From Lottia gigantea (Eukaryota; Mollusca; Gastropoda; Lottiidae), in the NCBI RefSeq assembly GCF_000327385.1, contig NW_008708797.1, positions 1,034,024-1,098,023 of the forward strand: a stretch of 64,000 nt of DNA, written 5' to 3'. Each line of letters begins with the position of its first letter. Positions within the stretch are counted from its first letter, which is position 1. Positions 11,501-21,959 of the stretch are shown in pieces. Under the pieces are notes generated by a model, which saw nothing but the letters and a program-made list of their open reading frames with translations, ran no database searches and was not told the origin of the DNA. A program made the translations under genes and the position numbers.

Positions 11501-11680
11501 ACTGTAACTGGGTGTATTGGAACCTACAAGTGTGATTTATGTGATCGCTGAAAGTCATCTGACACACCATGTTTTAGTTCAACATTTAAAATCTCGCTAT
11601 AACTGTTGTGTATGTTCAAAGTCCTAACGAGGATCTAAGCAGGCATATATTGAAGAAATATGGCATGAAAAAAATCTAAA
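11501..11680 (+). pseudogene. P6: decayed zinc-finger exon
   Basis: A good acceptor (tttattttgtag) and phase-0 start (ACTGTAACTGGG) lead into TYKCDLCDR. The frame then stops at 11549-11551, just after the first Cys pair. Later fragments in other frames (NCCVCSKS near 11605, RHILKKYG near 11640) are what is left of finger 2. The leader shows homology to P7 (T-V/S-T-G). A host exon that has lost function. Confidence 0.8.
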
Positions 11681-11882
11681 AATCTTAAACTATTCTACGA
11701 TTAGAACTATTCTACTCTACGATTAGATTGACTTCATCTTTTGTCTGTTTCTCTAGTTTTGTTCTATATACATGTAATTTGTTACATCTCAAATTTGTTG
11801 ACCTTTGCAACCTTTCATCCAATAAAAAATGTGGCAAATACAAAGTGAAAAAAAAACAAAATTATTGTTTATTTTATTGTAG

Positions 11883-12005
11883 ACTTCAACTGGGTCTAGA
11901 AGAAAATTCAAGTGTGAACTGTGCTCAAGTTGGTATTCATCAAAAGGTTATTTGAGAAGGCATATGTCTGTTTGTCACTTTCGGTCACGACTAACATTAC
12001 CATGA
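11883..12005 (+). CDS. P7: truncated terminal exon with one finger
   Basis: Acceptor tttattttattgtag precedes ACTTCAACTGGG; 40 residues. One full finger at 11-32 (helix SKGYLRR, ending HMSVCH). The chain then stops where finger 2 should start. It may be a degenerate copy, like its neighbour P6, or a functional one-finger isoform. Intact acceptor, phase and zinc ligands leave this open. Confidence 0.6.
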   Translation, partial: TSTGSRRKFKCELCSSWYSSKGYLRRHMSVCHFRSRLTLP

Positions 12006-12639
12006 CTGTTACTGGTGTGTGTTATTGAATGAGAGACCTTGATAAGTGAATGATTTTGGTCTACAGTGATGGATGTCATTTAAGACGCAAGATATGTATG
12101 ATATGGGTTAGGTTGTATGCCAAAATTGAATTATTAGTTACCAGAAAGTGTGTTACTGATGCCAATAGGAGACAAAGCAATGAAAGCTGTTTTCATCGTT
12201 TAACACAACTCTGTGATCTCAGAGAAATATTTTTACATTCATTTAAACTGCAATTCATTATTATGTTATGAAATATTTAATAAATCTTGTGCTCTTTTAC
12301 TTTTATTTCCAAGAGTTAAATTGATTGTAAGTTTCAGTTTTGCATAATTGACAAAGCTAAGTGTCAAGTAAGGTCATTACACCAAACATCTAACCCCGCT
12401 GAAAAAAATTGCATAATATCATAATTTAGATTTGAAAACTGTATCATCTGACCTTGGGCCAACTTCAAATGTAGTTGTTAAGTCAAGAGCTATCCATATA
12501 AATTTTGTATATTATGGATAATAGCTAGATAACTTATGAAGTAGCTAAAGCAATTATTATATGATAAGATATTAAATAAATAACCAAAAGTTGTAATTGA
12601 TATCTGATAGGAGCAGGTGTTTTTAAAACACAGAAATTT
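12006..12639 (+). other. Intron/spacer, nothing certain
   Basis: A weak CHLRR-like string near 12070 could be a remnant of the missing second finger of P7, but I cannot support it. Otherwise featureless. Confidence 0.35.
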
Positions 12640-12848
12640 CAAACGAACTTTTAGCCTTCAAATCATTTTGTATCCAGAATTATCCATGCTGAAAGGTAAA
12701 AAGACAAGTCATTTTTGAGGCAAAGAAATTCCCAGTTTTAGATATTTTGAAGGAATTTTACGATTTTCGTACATTTCTAGTACTTCTGAAGACTATTTAC
12801 ATATATTTAAGACTCAAATCAACCCCCCTAAATGGCACAGCTGTCCCT
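12640..12848. mobile_element. Partial MITE, family B (TTAA-flanked)
   Basis: The right end CAGCTGTCCCT is followed by TTAA (12849-12852). The inner sequence (TTCTAGTACTTCTGAAGACTATTTAC) matches the copies at 28650 and 57470. The left end is not clear. Confidence 0.65.
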
Positions 12849-13109
12849 TTAAGAAATATTTGTGAAGAAAAAGTTTTTAATTCTGTCTAGAATCAGACAT
12901 CGATGACATTGTTAAATGTTTTGATGAATTTCAGTTTCCGTCTGAAACATTTTAAGTCTAAACTGAATAGTCGCAATAAAAGTTTGATTCCAAATCTTTA
13001 TAGTGAAATGAAAATTTGGGATTGATATATTTCATGTATAAAGTTTTGTTACACAATAAAAATTCTTTAATAAACTTTTCAAATATACATTTCTTTTTAT
13101 TTCTTGTAG

Positions 13110-13319
13110 ATGAATGCCAGTTCATATGGAAAGTACAAGTGTAACATTTGTGATAAGTCATTTACCCAAAATGGTTCCTTATATCGACATATGAACTCCA
13201 AACATCTACAATATAAATTCCAGTGTCAAAAGTGTAACAAATGTTACAGTAGAAAGGACAGATTAAGTCAACATGAGAAAATAGCCCATAGTTCCTACAC
13301 AAATCATAAATTTTGGTAA
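13110..13319 (+). CDS. P8: two-finger terminal exon
   Basis: Acceptor tttttatttcttgtag precedes ATGAATGCCAGT, so the exon's first codon happens to be ATG; phase is still 0. 69 residues, fingers at 11-32 and 39-60, helices QNGSLYR and RKDRLSQ, linker LQYKFQ. The first finger resembles P5, and the SRKDRL second finger fits the plus-strand group. Confidence 0.88.
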   Translation: MNASSYGKYKCNICDKSFTQNGSLYRHMNSKHLQYKFQCQKCNKCYSRKDRLSQHEKIAHSSYTNHKFW

Positions 13320-13760
13320 TAGACTCTAAATGTAAGTCAATAATTCAGATGTTATGATTTAGCAATTTCTCCTCAACAGTTTAGTAACACTGTTATTATT
13401 TTAGGCAGCAAGATGTGAAACAATTTCAGTGAAAATTCCAATGAAAGTTAAAAGTGGCCATTACACCCCAGATTATGTATTACAAGATTACAACTCAAAT
13501 ACTACACATATTTAGATATGAACATAAATACAGCATGACCTTTCCTGCTTACATACGTCAGGCTGCCTGTTGTCTGTATTTCAGAGCAAACTGTTAAGTG
13601 ACATCATACTGTATTTTTAGTATGAGTTGTAAGATCATCAATGTGCTGCCTGGAGATTTCAATTTTAGATGAAAATCTATGATCCATAATATCAATTCGA
13701 TTATGATCTGTTAGTGTAGTATATTGGTCTGAATTTATTCTAGAATCTTATAATATAACT

Positions 13761-14175
13761 TAATTGGATGCAATTATATGGATAACAATTACTTTAACAA
13801 ATAACTTGCAAATAAGTTTCGACGATGCTGCTTTTATCTTTATCAAGCAATGATACACAATCAGGTTGGTTGGTAGTTGACAAGTTAATGTTCGTTGTTG
13901 ATACAAAATAACAGAGCAGTGAGAATAAATAGTTGACAAGGGTGATTAACATAAAGGAATACATTTACAAATAGAAGTCTTGATTAATCAATTGAGATAA
14001 TTAGGATCAATGGATTAGGGTTACAAATAGCATTCTTATGGGAAACCATGTAAACCATTTATTCTCACTCCTCTGTTATTTTGTATCATTGCTTGATAAA
14101 GATGAAAGCATCATCATCGAAACGTTGCAAGTTATTTATTAAATTAATTGTTATTTATATAATTGTGTCCAGTTA
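13761..14175. mobile_element. Foldback element with ~115-bp inverted arms
   Basis: The left arm (from TAATTGGATGCAATTATATG) and right arm (ending ATATAATTGTGTCCAGTTA) are imperfect inverted repeats that include TTTATCTTTATCAAGCAATGATAC and its complement. The left arm has an extra ~46 bp between 13857 and 13905. Non-coding. It lies between P8 and P9. Confidence 0.85.
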
Positions 14176-14315
14176 TTCATACCCCAGTTACTAAATGCCA
14201 CTCAAGGAAGTTTATATATAACTTATATTTACAGATTTGAACAAAATTAACATGGCATCTTGCCATGTCAAGGGCAAAGAAAAATATTTTATACAAAACA
14301 TTCTTTCTTTTTCAG

Positions 14316-14486
14316 GGAAGTAGTAAAATGTGTCCAGTTTGTGGAAAGACGTTTACTAGAAAATATAATGTAACTCTACATTTACGAGAAGTTCATGAAA
14401 ATATCAGATTTAACTGTCCGATTTGTGATAAATCATTCTCAAGAAAAAATTATTTAAGAGTACATTTTATGGACAACCACAAATAG
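14316..14486 (+). CDS. P9: two-finger terminal exon, near-duplicate of P10
   Basis: Acceptor cattctttctttttcag precedes GGAAGTAGTAAA; 56 residues. Fingers at 6-27 and 34-55, helices RKYNVTL and RKNYLRV. About the first 130 bp are almost identical to P10 (18935). Similarity then ends abruptly inside the helix of finger 2. The upstream intron is not similar to that of P10. Confidence 0.88.
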   Translation, partial: GSSKMCPVCGKTFTRKYNVTLHLREVHENIRFNCPICDKSFSRKNYLRVHFMDNHK

Positions 14487-14646
14487 AGCTGTTGATCTAT
14501 AAATCAAAATGTTTGACTGATTCTTATGGCTAAAGTCTTTTGCACCATGTGTAGGATTATAATATACAGATGAGAAACTGAGTAAAAAACATGGACGATG
14601 TACAAATTAATCAATTTAAAAATCAGGAACTAACTCTTCAGCTCAG

Positions 14647-14844
14647 TCATTCATGAGCTATGTTGTTATATTGTCCATGACGACTAGCTATATGTGAACG
14701 TAGATGATATTTTTGTGTGCATATCTTCTCACAATATGGACATTGATAATTTACATGTAGATGTGCTGATTGAATATGGCGTTTAACATTTCTTTGAGAA
14801 CTAAATTCTTTTCCACAAAGTGGACAGCTTGGTCTGCAGGAAAC
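14647..14844 (-). CDS. M1: minus-strand two-finger exon lying between plus exons P9 and P10
   Basis: On the minus strand, acceptor tctttatatttcag precedes GTTTCCTGCAGA; 65 residues. Fingers at 7-28 and 35-56, helices SQRNVKR and QKYHLRS, linker LHVNYQ. About 135 bp are identical to M2 (20314), breaking off before residue 6 of finger-2's helix and again at the leader. M1 is 160 bp from the stop of P9, tail to tail. Confidence 0.9.
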   Translation of the reverse strand, partial: VSCRPSCPLCGKEFSSQRNVKRHIQSAHLHVNYQCPYCEKICTQKYHLRSHIASRHGQYNNIAHE

Positions 14845-15059
14845 CTGAAATATAAAGAAAAGTTCTGATAATTCAATAACTTGTTGTCAAATTTGACTTG
14901 AATATTGTTGCTCAATTGTGAATCAAGCAGAGGGAAAATCAGTCTGATCAAAACTAAAAGTTACAAGGATATAGTCATGAAATCATTTAATTCAAATTAG
15001 ATTGTTAGTACCTTCCATAATGTTACCTTAGTTATTTTTACAGAATCAAAATCTGCAGA

Positions 15060-15880
15060 TATTGTTTGTGTACTATGAGATAATCTCCATTTTTATACAG
15101 CCATATTATAATGCTGTATATTGTCGTCGCCCCAATCCGTCCATATTTGGCTTGTGAGCACAATTGAGACACCTTGGACAAGTTCGAAATTGAAGATCTT
15201 TCGATGAACTTTTTTTGAATTATTGCCCTTGACTTACAAAAAAAGAATCCAAATTTGTTTGTGAACATAATAGAGGCACAATTTTCAACTGATTTGAATG
15301 AAATTTGATGGGATTATTGATATTGATGAGATCTTAGACAAGTTTGATTTTGATAATCTTTCGATGAATGGTTTTTGAGTTATTGCCCTCAACTTAGGAA
15401 AATTTGTTTGTGAAAACAACAGAGACTACAGCTTTCAACTGATTTTAATGAAATTTTGTGTGATCATTTATATTGACGAGATCAAGTTTGAATTTGACGA
15501 TAATTCGATCAACTTTTTTTTAGTTATTGCCCTTGACTGTTACCTGTTAAAATTTGTTTGTGAACACAATTGAGACTACAGTCATCTTCTGATTTAATTC
15601 ATATTGATGAGATCCTAATCAAGTTTGAATTTGACAATATTTTGATGAACCTTTTTTGAGTTAATGCCCTTGACTTAGGAAAAAAATTTTTTCTGACTAC
15701 AATTGAGACTACAGTCTTCTACCGATTTAGTTGGGTGTGATTATTTATAATGATGAGATCTTAGTCAAATTTGAATTTGACAATTTTTCGATCAACAGAA
15801 TTTGAGTTATTGCCCTTGACTTAATTAAAACGCATCAAAATTTGTTGGCTTGTGAACGCGATAGAGGGGACAGTAATGTT
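15060..15880. repeat. Diverged tandem repeat, ~125-bp unit
   Basis: Recurring words are TTATTGCCCTTGACTTA, GTTTGTGAACACAATTGAGAC, TTTGAATTTGACAATTTTTC and TTGATGAGATC, about six units. It has no coding content and lies between M1 and the foldback at 16768. Confidence 0.8.
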
Positions 15881-16767
15881 TATGTCAGAATTTCATTAAA
15901 TTTTGTGTGTTTGATTAAATCAACAAATTAGATTTTTGGTATGATTTGACACCGATTGGTGACCGCCCTTGATATACTGAAAATATATCGGGAAAGTGGG
16001 CGTATCTTGCTAGGCAACCACTTGTCTTTTAAAAATCATTGTTAAAATGGTGATAGGATTATCACAATTTTTAGATAAAAAAGAGAAAGATTACATAAAA
16101 TTGTATAAACTGTGATGTCTGATTTATAATATTTTTTCATCAATACAGTCATGTTCCTTCACCACACCAGTTTGTCTGTATGTCAACCTTTAAATAGTAT
16201 TCTTAGTCTTAGAATGTCTTGTGTTGATAAAAATATAATAGTTTGTAAGTTTATATTGAGAAGAAATACATTTCCTCCCTAAAAATTTCAACCACACAAG
16301 TTTAAAATTTTGACTGAAAATTGCCCTCTGTAAAATAAATTTCAAAGACATGTGTGTTCATGTTTATTTTTTTCCCCCACTTCAAGACATTCTGAGACTA
16401 CTAGTACTATTTTGAGGTTCCTATTACAGTGCTCATAAAAAATTCTAAAAAATTTTTACGTTTCTCAGACAATAGTTTACAAATTGTTATCTACTGAATA
16501 AATTCCATCTAAATAAATATTGTTTAGCATAAAAACTGTAGAAGATTAAGATATGAAATTATACTTTTATATTACACATTTTATGTGTTCAGTTTTTGAT
16601 GTAAATGTGACATTTTATTAAAGTTTTGTAAAAGATGGAAAGTGATGGTTGATTCATAAAAGTTTAAGCTCTCAACAGTGTCTTTTGCTTGCATGTGATG
16701 TTGTCATATTTTGCTATGTTCAGTAATATTGATACTGGGCAAAATTCATTACAAACACATTAGAAAT
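15881..16767. other. Spacer, nothing recognised
   Basis: AT-rich sequence without finger motifs on either strand or any clear repeat. Confidence 0.4.
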
Positions 16768-17678
16768 TGGTGGTCTGAAGAAAGCCCCTACGGATAAAAG
16801 CCCCTTTGCAATTTTGCACCAGGACAAAGCCCCCATCACCTAAGACAACTTTCCGCAACAAATATATATATTATATATATATATAATTATTAAATGCATA
16901 TATATATCTTTATATTCTAAAAAAAGAGTTGTAGCACATTATATAAAGTAATTTAACAATAGACCAGTAAGTACCCATTTTAAAAAAAATCTTCAGAGGT
17001 CTCTGTAGCATGGTTATGATTTGGTGACACAATTTAAAACTATTCCTGTAACAGTTGTAAAGGTATATTTGAATTTTCTATGATTTTACACATTGGTGGT
17101 GTATATAATTAGCTAATACATAGAAGTCAAAAGCATCAAAGAGATGGAAATGGATTTAATAAAAGACATTTTAAATCCTAATCCTTGTAAGACATTTAGA
17201 AGTATTAGATTAAGAAACAACAGTTTTATTGATATAAACTTCTATTTATTATTTAAATAGGTTTCATTACACATACAAGCAATGTTCTCAAGTGATGTAT
17301 GTGTAATGAAATGTGTTTAACTAATAAATAGAAGTTAATATCCATAAATTAATTGATTTATTGTCATTAAAAGAAGTCATTATCATTTTAGTTAAACATA
17401 AAACAAATTGTTTATTGATTAATAAACCTATAGGCCCCACTAAAAGACCCTGTACTAATCATTTTAAATAATCACTCTCAACTATAATTCTATCTGTATG
17501 TAAATACAATGATTTTAAATTATATATTTTAACATTTTATCTAGAATTTCTATCTATTTCATATACAAATATTTTGGCATAGGGGGCTTTTTTTCTACCT
17601 AATTATTTCTGCAGGGGCTCTTGTCCATGTTCAAAATTGCACAGGGGCTTTGTTTGGAGGGGCTTTGGTCAGCCATTC
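16768..17678. mobile_element. Non-autonomous inverted-repeat element with 7-bp target duplication
   Basis: The terminal arms (GAAAGCCCCT...TTTGCAATTTTG... and its complement ...CAAAATTGCACAGGGGCTTTG) are imperfect inverted repeats of ~90 bp. The flanks TAGAAAT at 16761-16767 and 17679-17685 are direct repeats. The centre holds a second hairpin (17231-17342, ~45-bp arms around TTTCATTACACATAC). A 7-bp, possibly 8-bp, duplication would suit a hAT-like origin, but no transposase is present. Confidence 0.8.
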
Positions 17679-17685
17679 TAGAAAT

Positions 17686-18934
17686 CACCTAACCCTACTG
17701 AAATAACTTTTTCCTAAAAAGTGTGGAAACTGGTAGAACACAATAGTACAGCATAATTTGGTCAAATATTGAAACTTATAATATGACATCGAGAATTTCC
17801 TTTGATTTTTTTTATTGGGAGGAGCCTGGCCATTCTATAACAAGGTTTAATTTTTAGTTATAGCTCAATTTACTCCGAAGATGTATAGAAAGAGGGGAGT
17901 GACTGAAGTTGTCTACACAGATAATTCTGACATATTAGCCACACCCCCAGCACGTGCCACAACAAATATAGGTCAATTGTATTCATGATTGTGTAAATAT
18001 ATTATCAAATTGGTTATGGAAAATAGTATGAAAATCAAGTCACATTCGTAGTCTCGACATTCCATGTCTTGCTGTATAAACTGTGACCAATATTAAAAAT
18101 TCAGTATGTGAAGTTTTAAATTTGATCACTAATGGATTTTTTTTTAATGGTATTATCCAAAGTTGCTGTGTTGTAGATATTTTAGACGTTGTACTTTATT
18201 TCATATTTTCTGCTACACAAATCTGTAACAGGGTCTGTGACATAAACTGATTCACCAAACAAAACACTTTCTTAGAAACTAAAATACAGATTAAAAATGA
18301 GCAGAAGACAACAAGAGGCCTCTCCCCCAGCTGTCAGACCTTTGTCAATCATGTTATAAGCGTTATAATCCTACTGGGCTTTTACTTATGTATATATGTA
18401 TATTGCAACATCGAAAATATTCAAAATGATATCATGTTTATCAACCACAATTTTGATTTGGTACATCACAGTGGATCTCAGAAACACTACTTCACTAAAA
18501 ACAGGGCCTTTTAAAATATAAAAATCTAGCTCATACATTCCTGGTTAAAAATTTTATGGAAATCAAACATAATCTGATACAAAAATTACAAATTTTGAAT
18601 TTTCTAAGCAATTTTAACAGATAAAGTTATAAGTGAATTCAACAACATTTCAGCTTTCCATGGCACTTCTCTTGTTCCCTAAGTCAGCAAATTGTGTCAG
18701 CAGTTTTGATTGGTAAATTTGGTCATATAAACAAAATTGTTACAAAGAAATGTAGATCTGCATTCTTAAAGTCTGTATACACCCAAAGAACACCTTGTGA
18801 ACATTGATAAAAGATTACCAGGTTTTTTGAACTGTGTATAATAAAATAATAATATCAGGGATCATAACAATATCATGTTTCACTGATGTATGTGAAAAAT
18901 ATTTCTCTTTAACGGTCTTTCTTTATCTTTGCAG
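17686..18934. other. Spacer, nothing recognised
   Basis: AT-rich sequence leading to exon P10. No frame or repeat recognised. Confidence 0.4.
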
Positions 18935-19153
18935 GATCAGTTAGGTGCAGGAAGTAGTAAAATGTGTCCAGTTTGTGGAAAGACGTTTACTAGAAAATAC
19001 AATGTAACTCTACATTTACGAGAAGTTCATGAAAATATCAGATTTAACTGTCCAATCTGTGATAAATCATTCTCCAGAAAAAGTAATTTGACCATGCATC
19101 TATCAGCATACCACAACCAAGAAGTGGAGCAAAATTCTCTAAATGTTTTTTGA
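18935..19153 (+). CDS. P10: last plus-strand exon, near-duplicate of P9
   Basis: Acceptor tctttatctttgcag precedes GATCAGTTAGGT; 72 residues. Fingers at 11-32 and 39-60, helices RKYNVTL (same as P9) and RKSNLTM. A second possible acceptor (gtgcag) lies 16 bp in, at the point where P9-like sequence starts, but using it would shift the phase relative to the other exons. The tail NQEVEQNSLNVF is unique. Confidence 0.88.
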   Translation, partial: DQLGAGSSKMCPVCGKTFTRKYNVTLHLREVHENIRFNCPICDKSFSRKSNLTMHLSAYHNQEVEQNSLNVF

Positions 19154-19240
19154 AACGGATCAACACCATTGTTTTCAGGTTCTTCATACTTTCATCAATC
19201 AATCAAATTGTACTGATACTAAGTGGAATATTAGCTTTAA

Positions 19241-19657
19241 GGGAGAAATTTACTATTTTCAGTGGTTGATTTAGTTTTGGGTCCTAAATATATGAAGAGT
19301 TTTCAGAAATACAAATATCACATAATTCCTTCAAAAATACCTCAAATTTTTCCTATTTCTTTAGATATTGTCTCTATATATGGCAGAGTTGTCATTTTAA
19401 CATTCAATCGCGGATAATTCTGAACCCGTATTCTCGAAACGATCTTAGCTCTAGGACGTCCTAAAAACAGTGTTAGAAGTTAACACCCAAGGACATCCTA
19501 GCGCTAAGATCGTTTCAAGAATACGGAGCATGGACATACTTGGGTTTGAAGGCTTTGATTTCGACAGTCAGCTGTGAAAACTATTACTGATTAGCTTAGT
19601 TAATCCTGTTTCTGAGACTAAAGTACAATTGGTAAATCGGATGGTGAATCTATTCCT
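19241..19657. mobile_element. MITE, family B, with nested foldback
   Basis: TTAA lies on both sides (19237-19240, 19658-19661). The interior matches the copy at 57470 (GATAATTCTGAAC, AGACTAAAGTAC-like words, CTATTACTGATTGGCTT-like words). It is interrupted at 19426-19526 by a small hairpin element, so it is older than that insertion. Confidence 0.8.
19426..19526. mobile_element. 101-bp hairpin element nested in a family B MITE
   Basis: The arms (CCGTATTCTCGAAACGATCTTAG and CTAAGATCGTTTCAAGAATACGG, about 37 bp in all) flank a short loop. The related MITE at 57470 lacks this segment, so it is an insertion. Confidence 0.85.
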
Positions 19658-20313
19658 TTAAAATATTTCACTTTGTGTTCGACTAGCTCAAGAACAGAAC
19701 AAAAATCTTAGTCTTTATTACAAAATGTACAAATTTTAACAAAAATGGAATGGATAAATCATGGTTCATATTATTTAAATTCAGAAGATTATTTACATGT
19801 AGAAAATTATGATACAGAAAATTTTATTGTTTTGTATTTGGTAAATACTTCTTAATGTCATTCAAAGATTTCTTACAGCTATTGGCTAAAAGTTTTTTAT
19901 ATTCAACATATTTTGTAATATCTCTTATACTTAAAATATAAAAGTTCTTATTCAAAATTAGATAGAATAGGTAAAACTAAGTTGACTAAGCTGTAATTAG
20001 AGTATGGATATCTCTGATAGATCAATGGCAGATAGGATCCTGATATTACCCTCTTAAAAAAATATCTGACAATATGTAAGCATTATTAAATAAATTCTAT
20101 ATTAACTGTTAACTATATTCAGTACAGACAGTCTGAGAATAGTTGTCTAAAGATCGCATGGCATGAAACAAGTAACAATAACATGTTTTTTAAGTTCTGT
20201 TTTTATATTATATATCACTCTACAATTGATGTATTGAGCATTATCCTAACAATGAAAATGTTTCATTATTGAAACTATATTATTATATTTTGTTACAAAC
20301 CAAATGTCTTATT

Positions 20314-20517
20314 TTAAGAATCTGAAAGAACAGCTATGTTGGACTCTTTATGACATCTTATTATATGATCTTTAAGATGATATTTTTGTGTGCATATCTT
20401 CTCACAATATGGACATTGATAATTTACATGTAGATGTGCTGATTGAATATGGCGTTTAACATTTCTTTGAGAACTAAATTCTTTTCCACAAAGTGGACAG
20501 CTTGGTCTGCTATTATC
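20314..20517 (-). CDS. M2: two-finger exon, converted or duplicated partner of M1
   Basis: Acceptor atttttgtattttccag precedes GATAATAGCAGA; 67 residues. Fingers at 7-28 and 35-56, helices SQRNVKR and QKYHLKD. The coding sequence is identical to M1 from the first-finger leader into the finger-2 helix, then differs (HIIRCHKESNIAVLSDS versus HIASRHGQYNNIAHE). A SINE fragment inserted 44 bp upstream of the exon start is absent at M1. Confidence 0.92.
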   Translation of the reverse strand, partial: DNSRPSCPLCGKEFSSQRNVKRHIQSAHLHVNYQCPYCEKICTQKYHLKDHIIRCHKESNIAVLSDS

Positions 20518-20561
20518 CTGGAAAATACAAAAATATGATTTTAATTGATTCATGAAGTGAA

Positions 20562-20626
20562 TGAAATGAAATGAATGGAGTTTTACGTCCTACTCTTCTG
20601 CACCTTGTGCGCTAATGAAGATGGGT
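20562..20626 (-). mobile_element. 5'-truncated SINE tail with 14-bp target duplication
   Basis: On the minus strand it has the last ~65 bp of the SINE at 4011 (GTAGGACGTAAAACTCCATT and the ATTTC tail). Flanking direct repeats ATTCATGAAGTGAA lie at 20548-20561 and 20627-20640. The duplication is perfect, so insertion is recent. It sits where the branch region of the M2 intron would be expected. Confidence 0.85.
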
Positions 20627-20640
20627 ATTCATGAAGTGAA

Positions 20641-21800
20641 AAAAAAGCTTTATATTGTATATCTTAGAACACATCACATCAAAATGACTTAGTGAAATTT
20701 TGTCAGTAAATTGAATACTAAGTTTATTTGGATGGCGAAGTAAGTTATAATCTTGGAATGACTCTTATTAGCAGTTCTTGAAGAACATAAGTTATAAAAT
20801 GATTGTCCAACACCACACAGTGTGCAATGAGGGAACTGTTGATGATCTCTAACAGCCTGTAGCACACAGGGTCTCAGTTTACTGTCCTATCTGAACAACT
20901 AAGAACTTTTTACATGCAATCTTTCTGACCTGCAACACCCTAAGAGGTAAAAATTCAAAGTATCATCTACAGTGGAGCCTCGTTTATCGGCACATTCCCG
21001 TTCTCGTTCCCTATAAAAGCATGAGATTTAACGAAAATCCGAATAGCTGAAACATGCCATCCATAACTAGTGTTAAGTGTCACGTACGCACCATGTGATA
21101 GACGTGTGTGTACTTTATAGGGCCAATACGTTGTGAAAAACCCCGATTGTTTATAATTTTTCATTTTATTTCACTATCATAGTATAGTAATAACAATATC
21201 ATTCCTCATTACCAATGCTGGGATATAAAACAAAAAATCTTTAGAATCTAGTGCTGATTCATATTGTGATAATTGTAGTGAGTTGCAGGTGTGATACGCC
21301 CAAACCCTAATCAGCATTGATCTAAAATAACAAATACAGTAATCTTTCTATTTTTCCCTAAATTGACGCAAGTAAATCTTGGATTCTTGATTCTTTATTT
21401 ATAAAACATTATAAAATCTATTTCATGCAATAACAATGAAGAATTTAACACTAATTAACTGACCCACTTCCGTCAAACTATTACAAACTATATATCTACA
21501 TGACACGAGAAATAACAAAATGTAAATCATAAAATAGTTAATTACTTCAATTATTAATGATAAAATGTGAATGGATAATTCTGATTAACCTATGTATTGT
21601 TATATTTATACAAGTCTAAATAATGAGTTTTCTACATAATGATACAAACAATTCTAAATCATGTGAATTTCTTAAAATGGATTATGAAAATGTAACAAAA
21701 TATACATACCAGATCATGAAAATGTTACATAATCATGAAAACATAAAATAAGAAAATCATAAGTTCATGAGAAAATTACAAAAATAACAAAAATATTTAT
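20641..21800. other. Spacer, nothing recognised
   Basis: No finger remnant on either strand. A short frame near 20967-21164 has no recognisable domain. Confidence 0.4.
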
Positions 21801-21959
21801 TTAAGGATTGAATGTAGATTTTTTTTGCGTTCATTGGTTGATGATCGCAGAATTTTCAAGTGTTAATTCGAATGAATGGCGAAACATGTAAGATTTAACA
21901 CGTGAAAATATTGGCGTTCATCGACAAATGAATGCAAAAAAATCTATATTCAATCCTTA
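21801..21959. mobile_element. 159-bp hairpin (foldback) element
   Basis: The arms from AAGGATTGAATGTAGATTTT and ending AAATCTATATTCAATCCTT are inverted over ~70 bp, with a short unpaired centre (GAATGAATGGCGAAACATG). Non-coding. Confidence 0.85.

Larger units (their letters stand above)
548..19153 (+). other. Plus-strand array of alternative terminal zinc-finger exons (P1-P10)
   Basis: Ten acceptor-led exons in the same direction, spaced 0.4-5 kb apart. Eight are open and have both zinc sites (P1-P5, P8-P10), P7 keeps one finger and P6 is decayed. P2-P5 and P8 share a second-finger signature [SK]R[KRS]D just before the helix (SRRD, KRKD, KRSD, SRKD, SRKD) that most minus-strand exons lack, so these five look like a separate clade rather than recent copies of the dense minus array. 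A shared upstream exon for this strand would have to lie left of the window, unless exons are joined in trans. Architecture is seen; the regulatory reading is inference. Confidence 0.85.
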
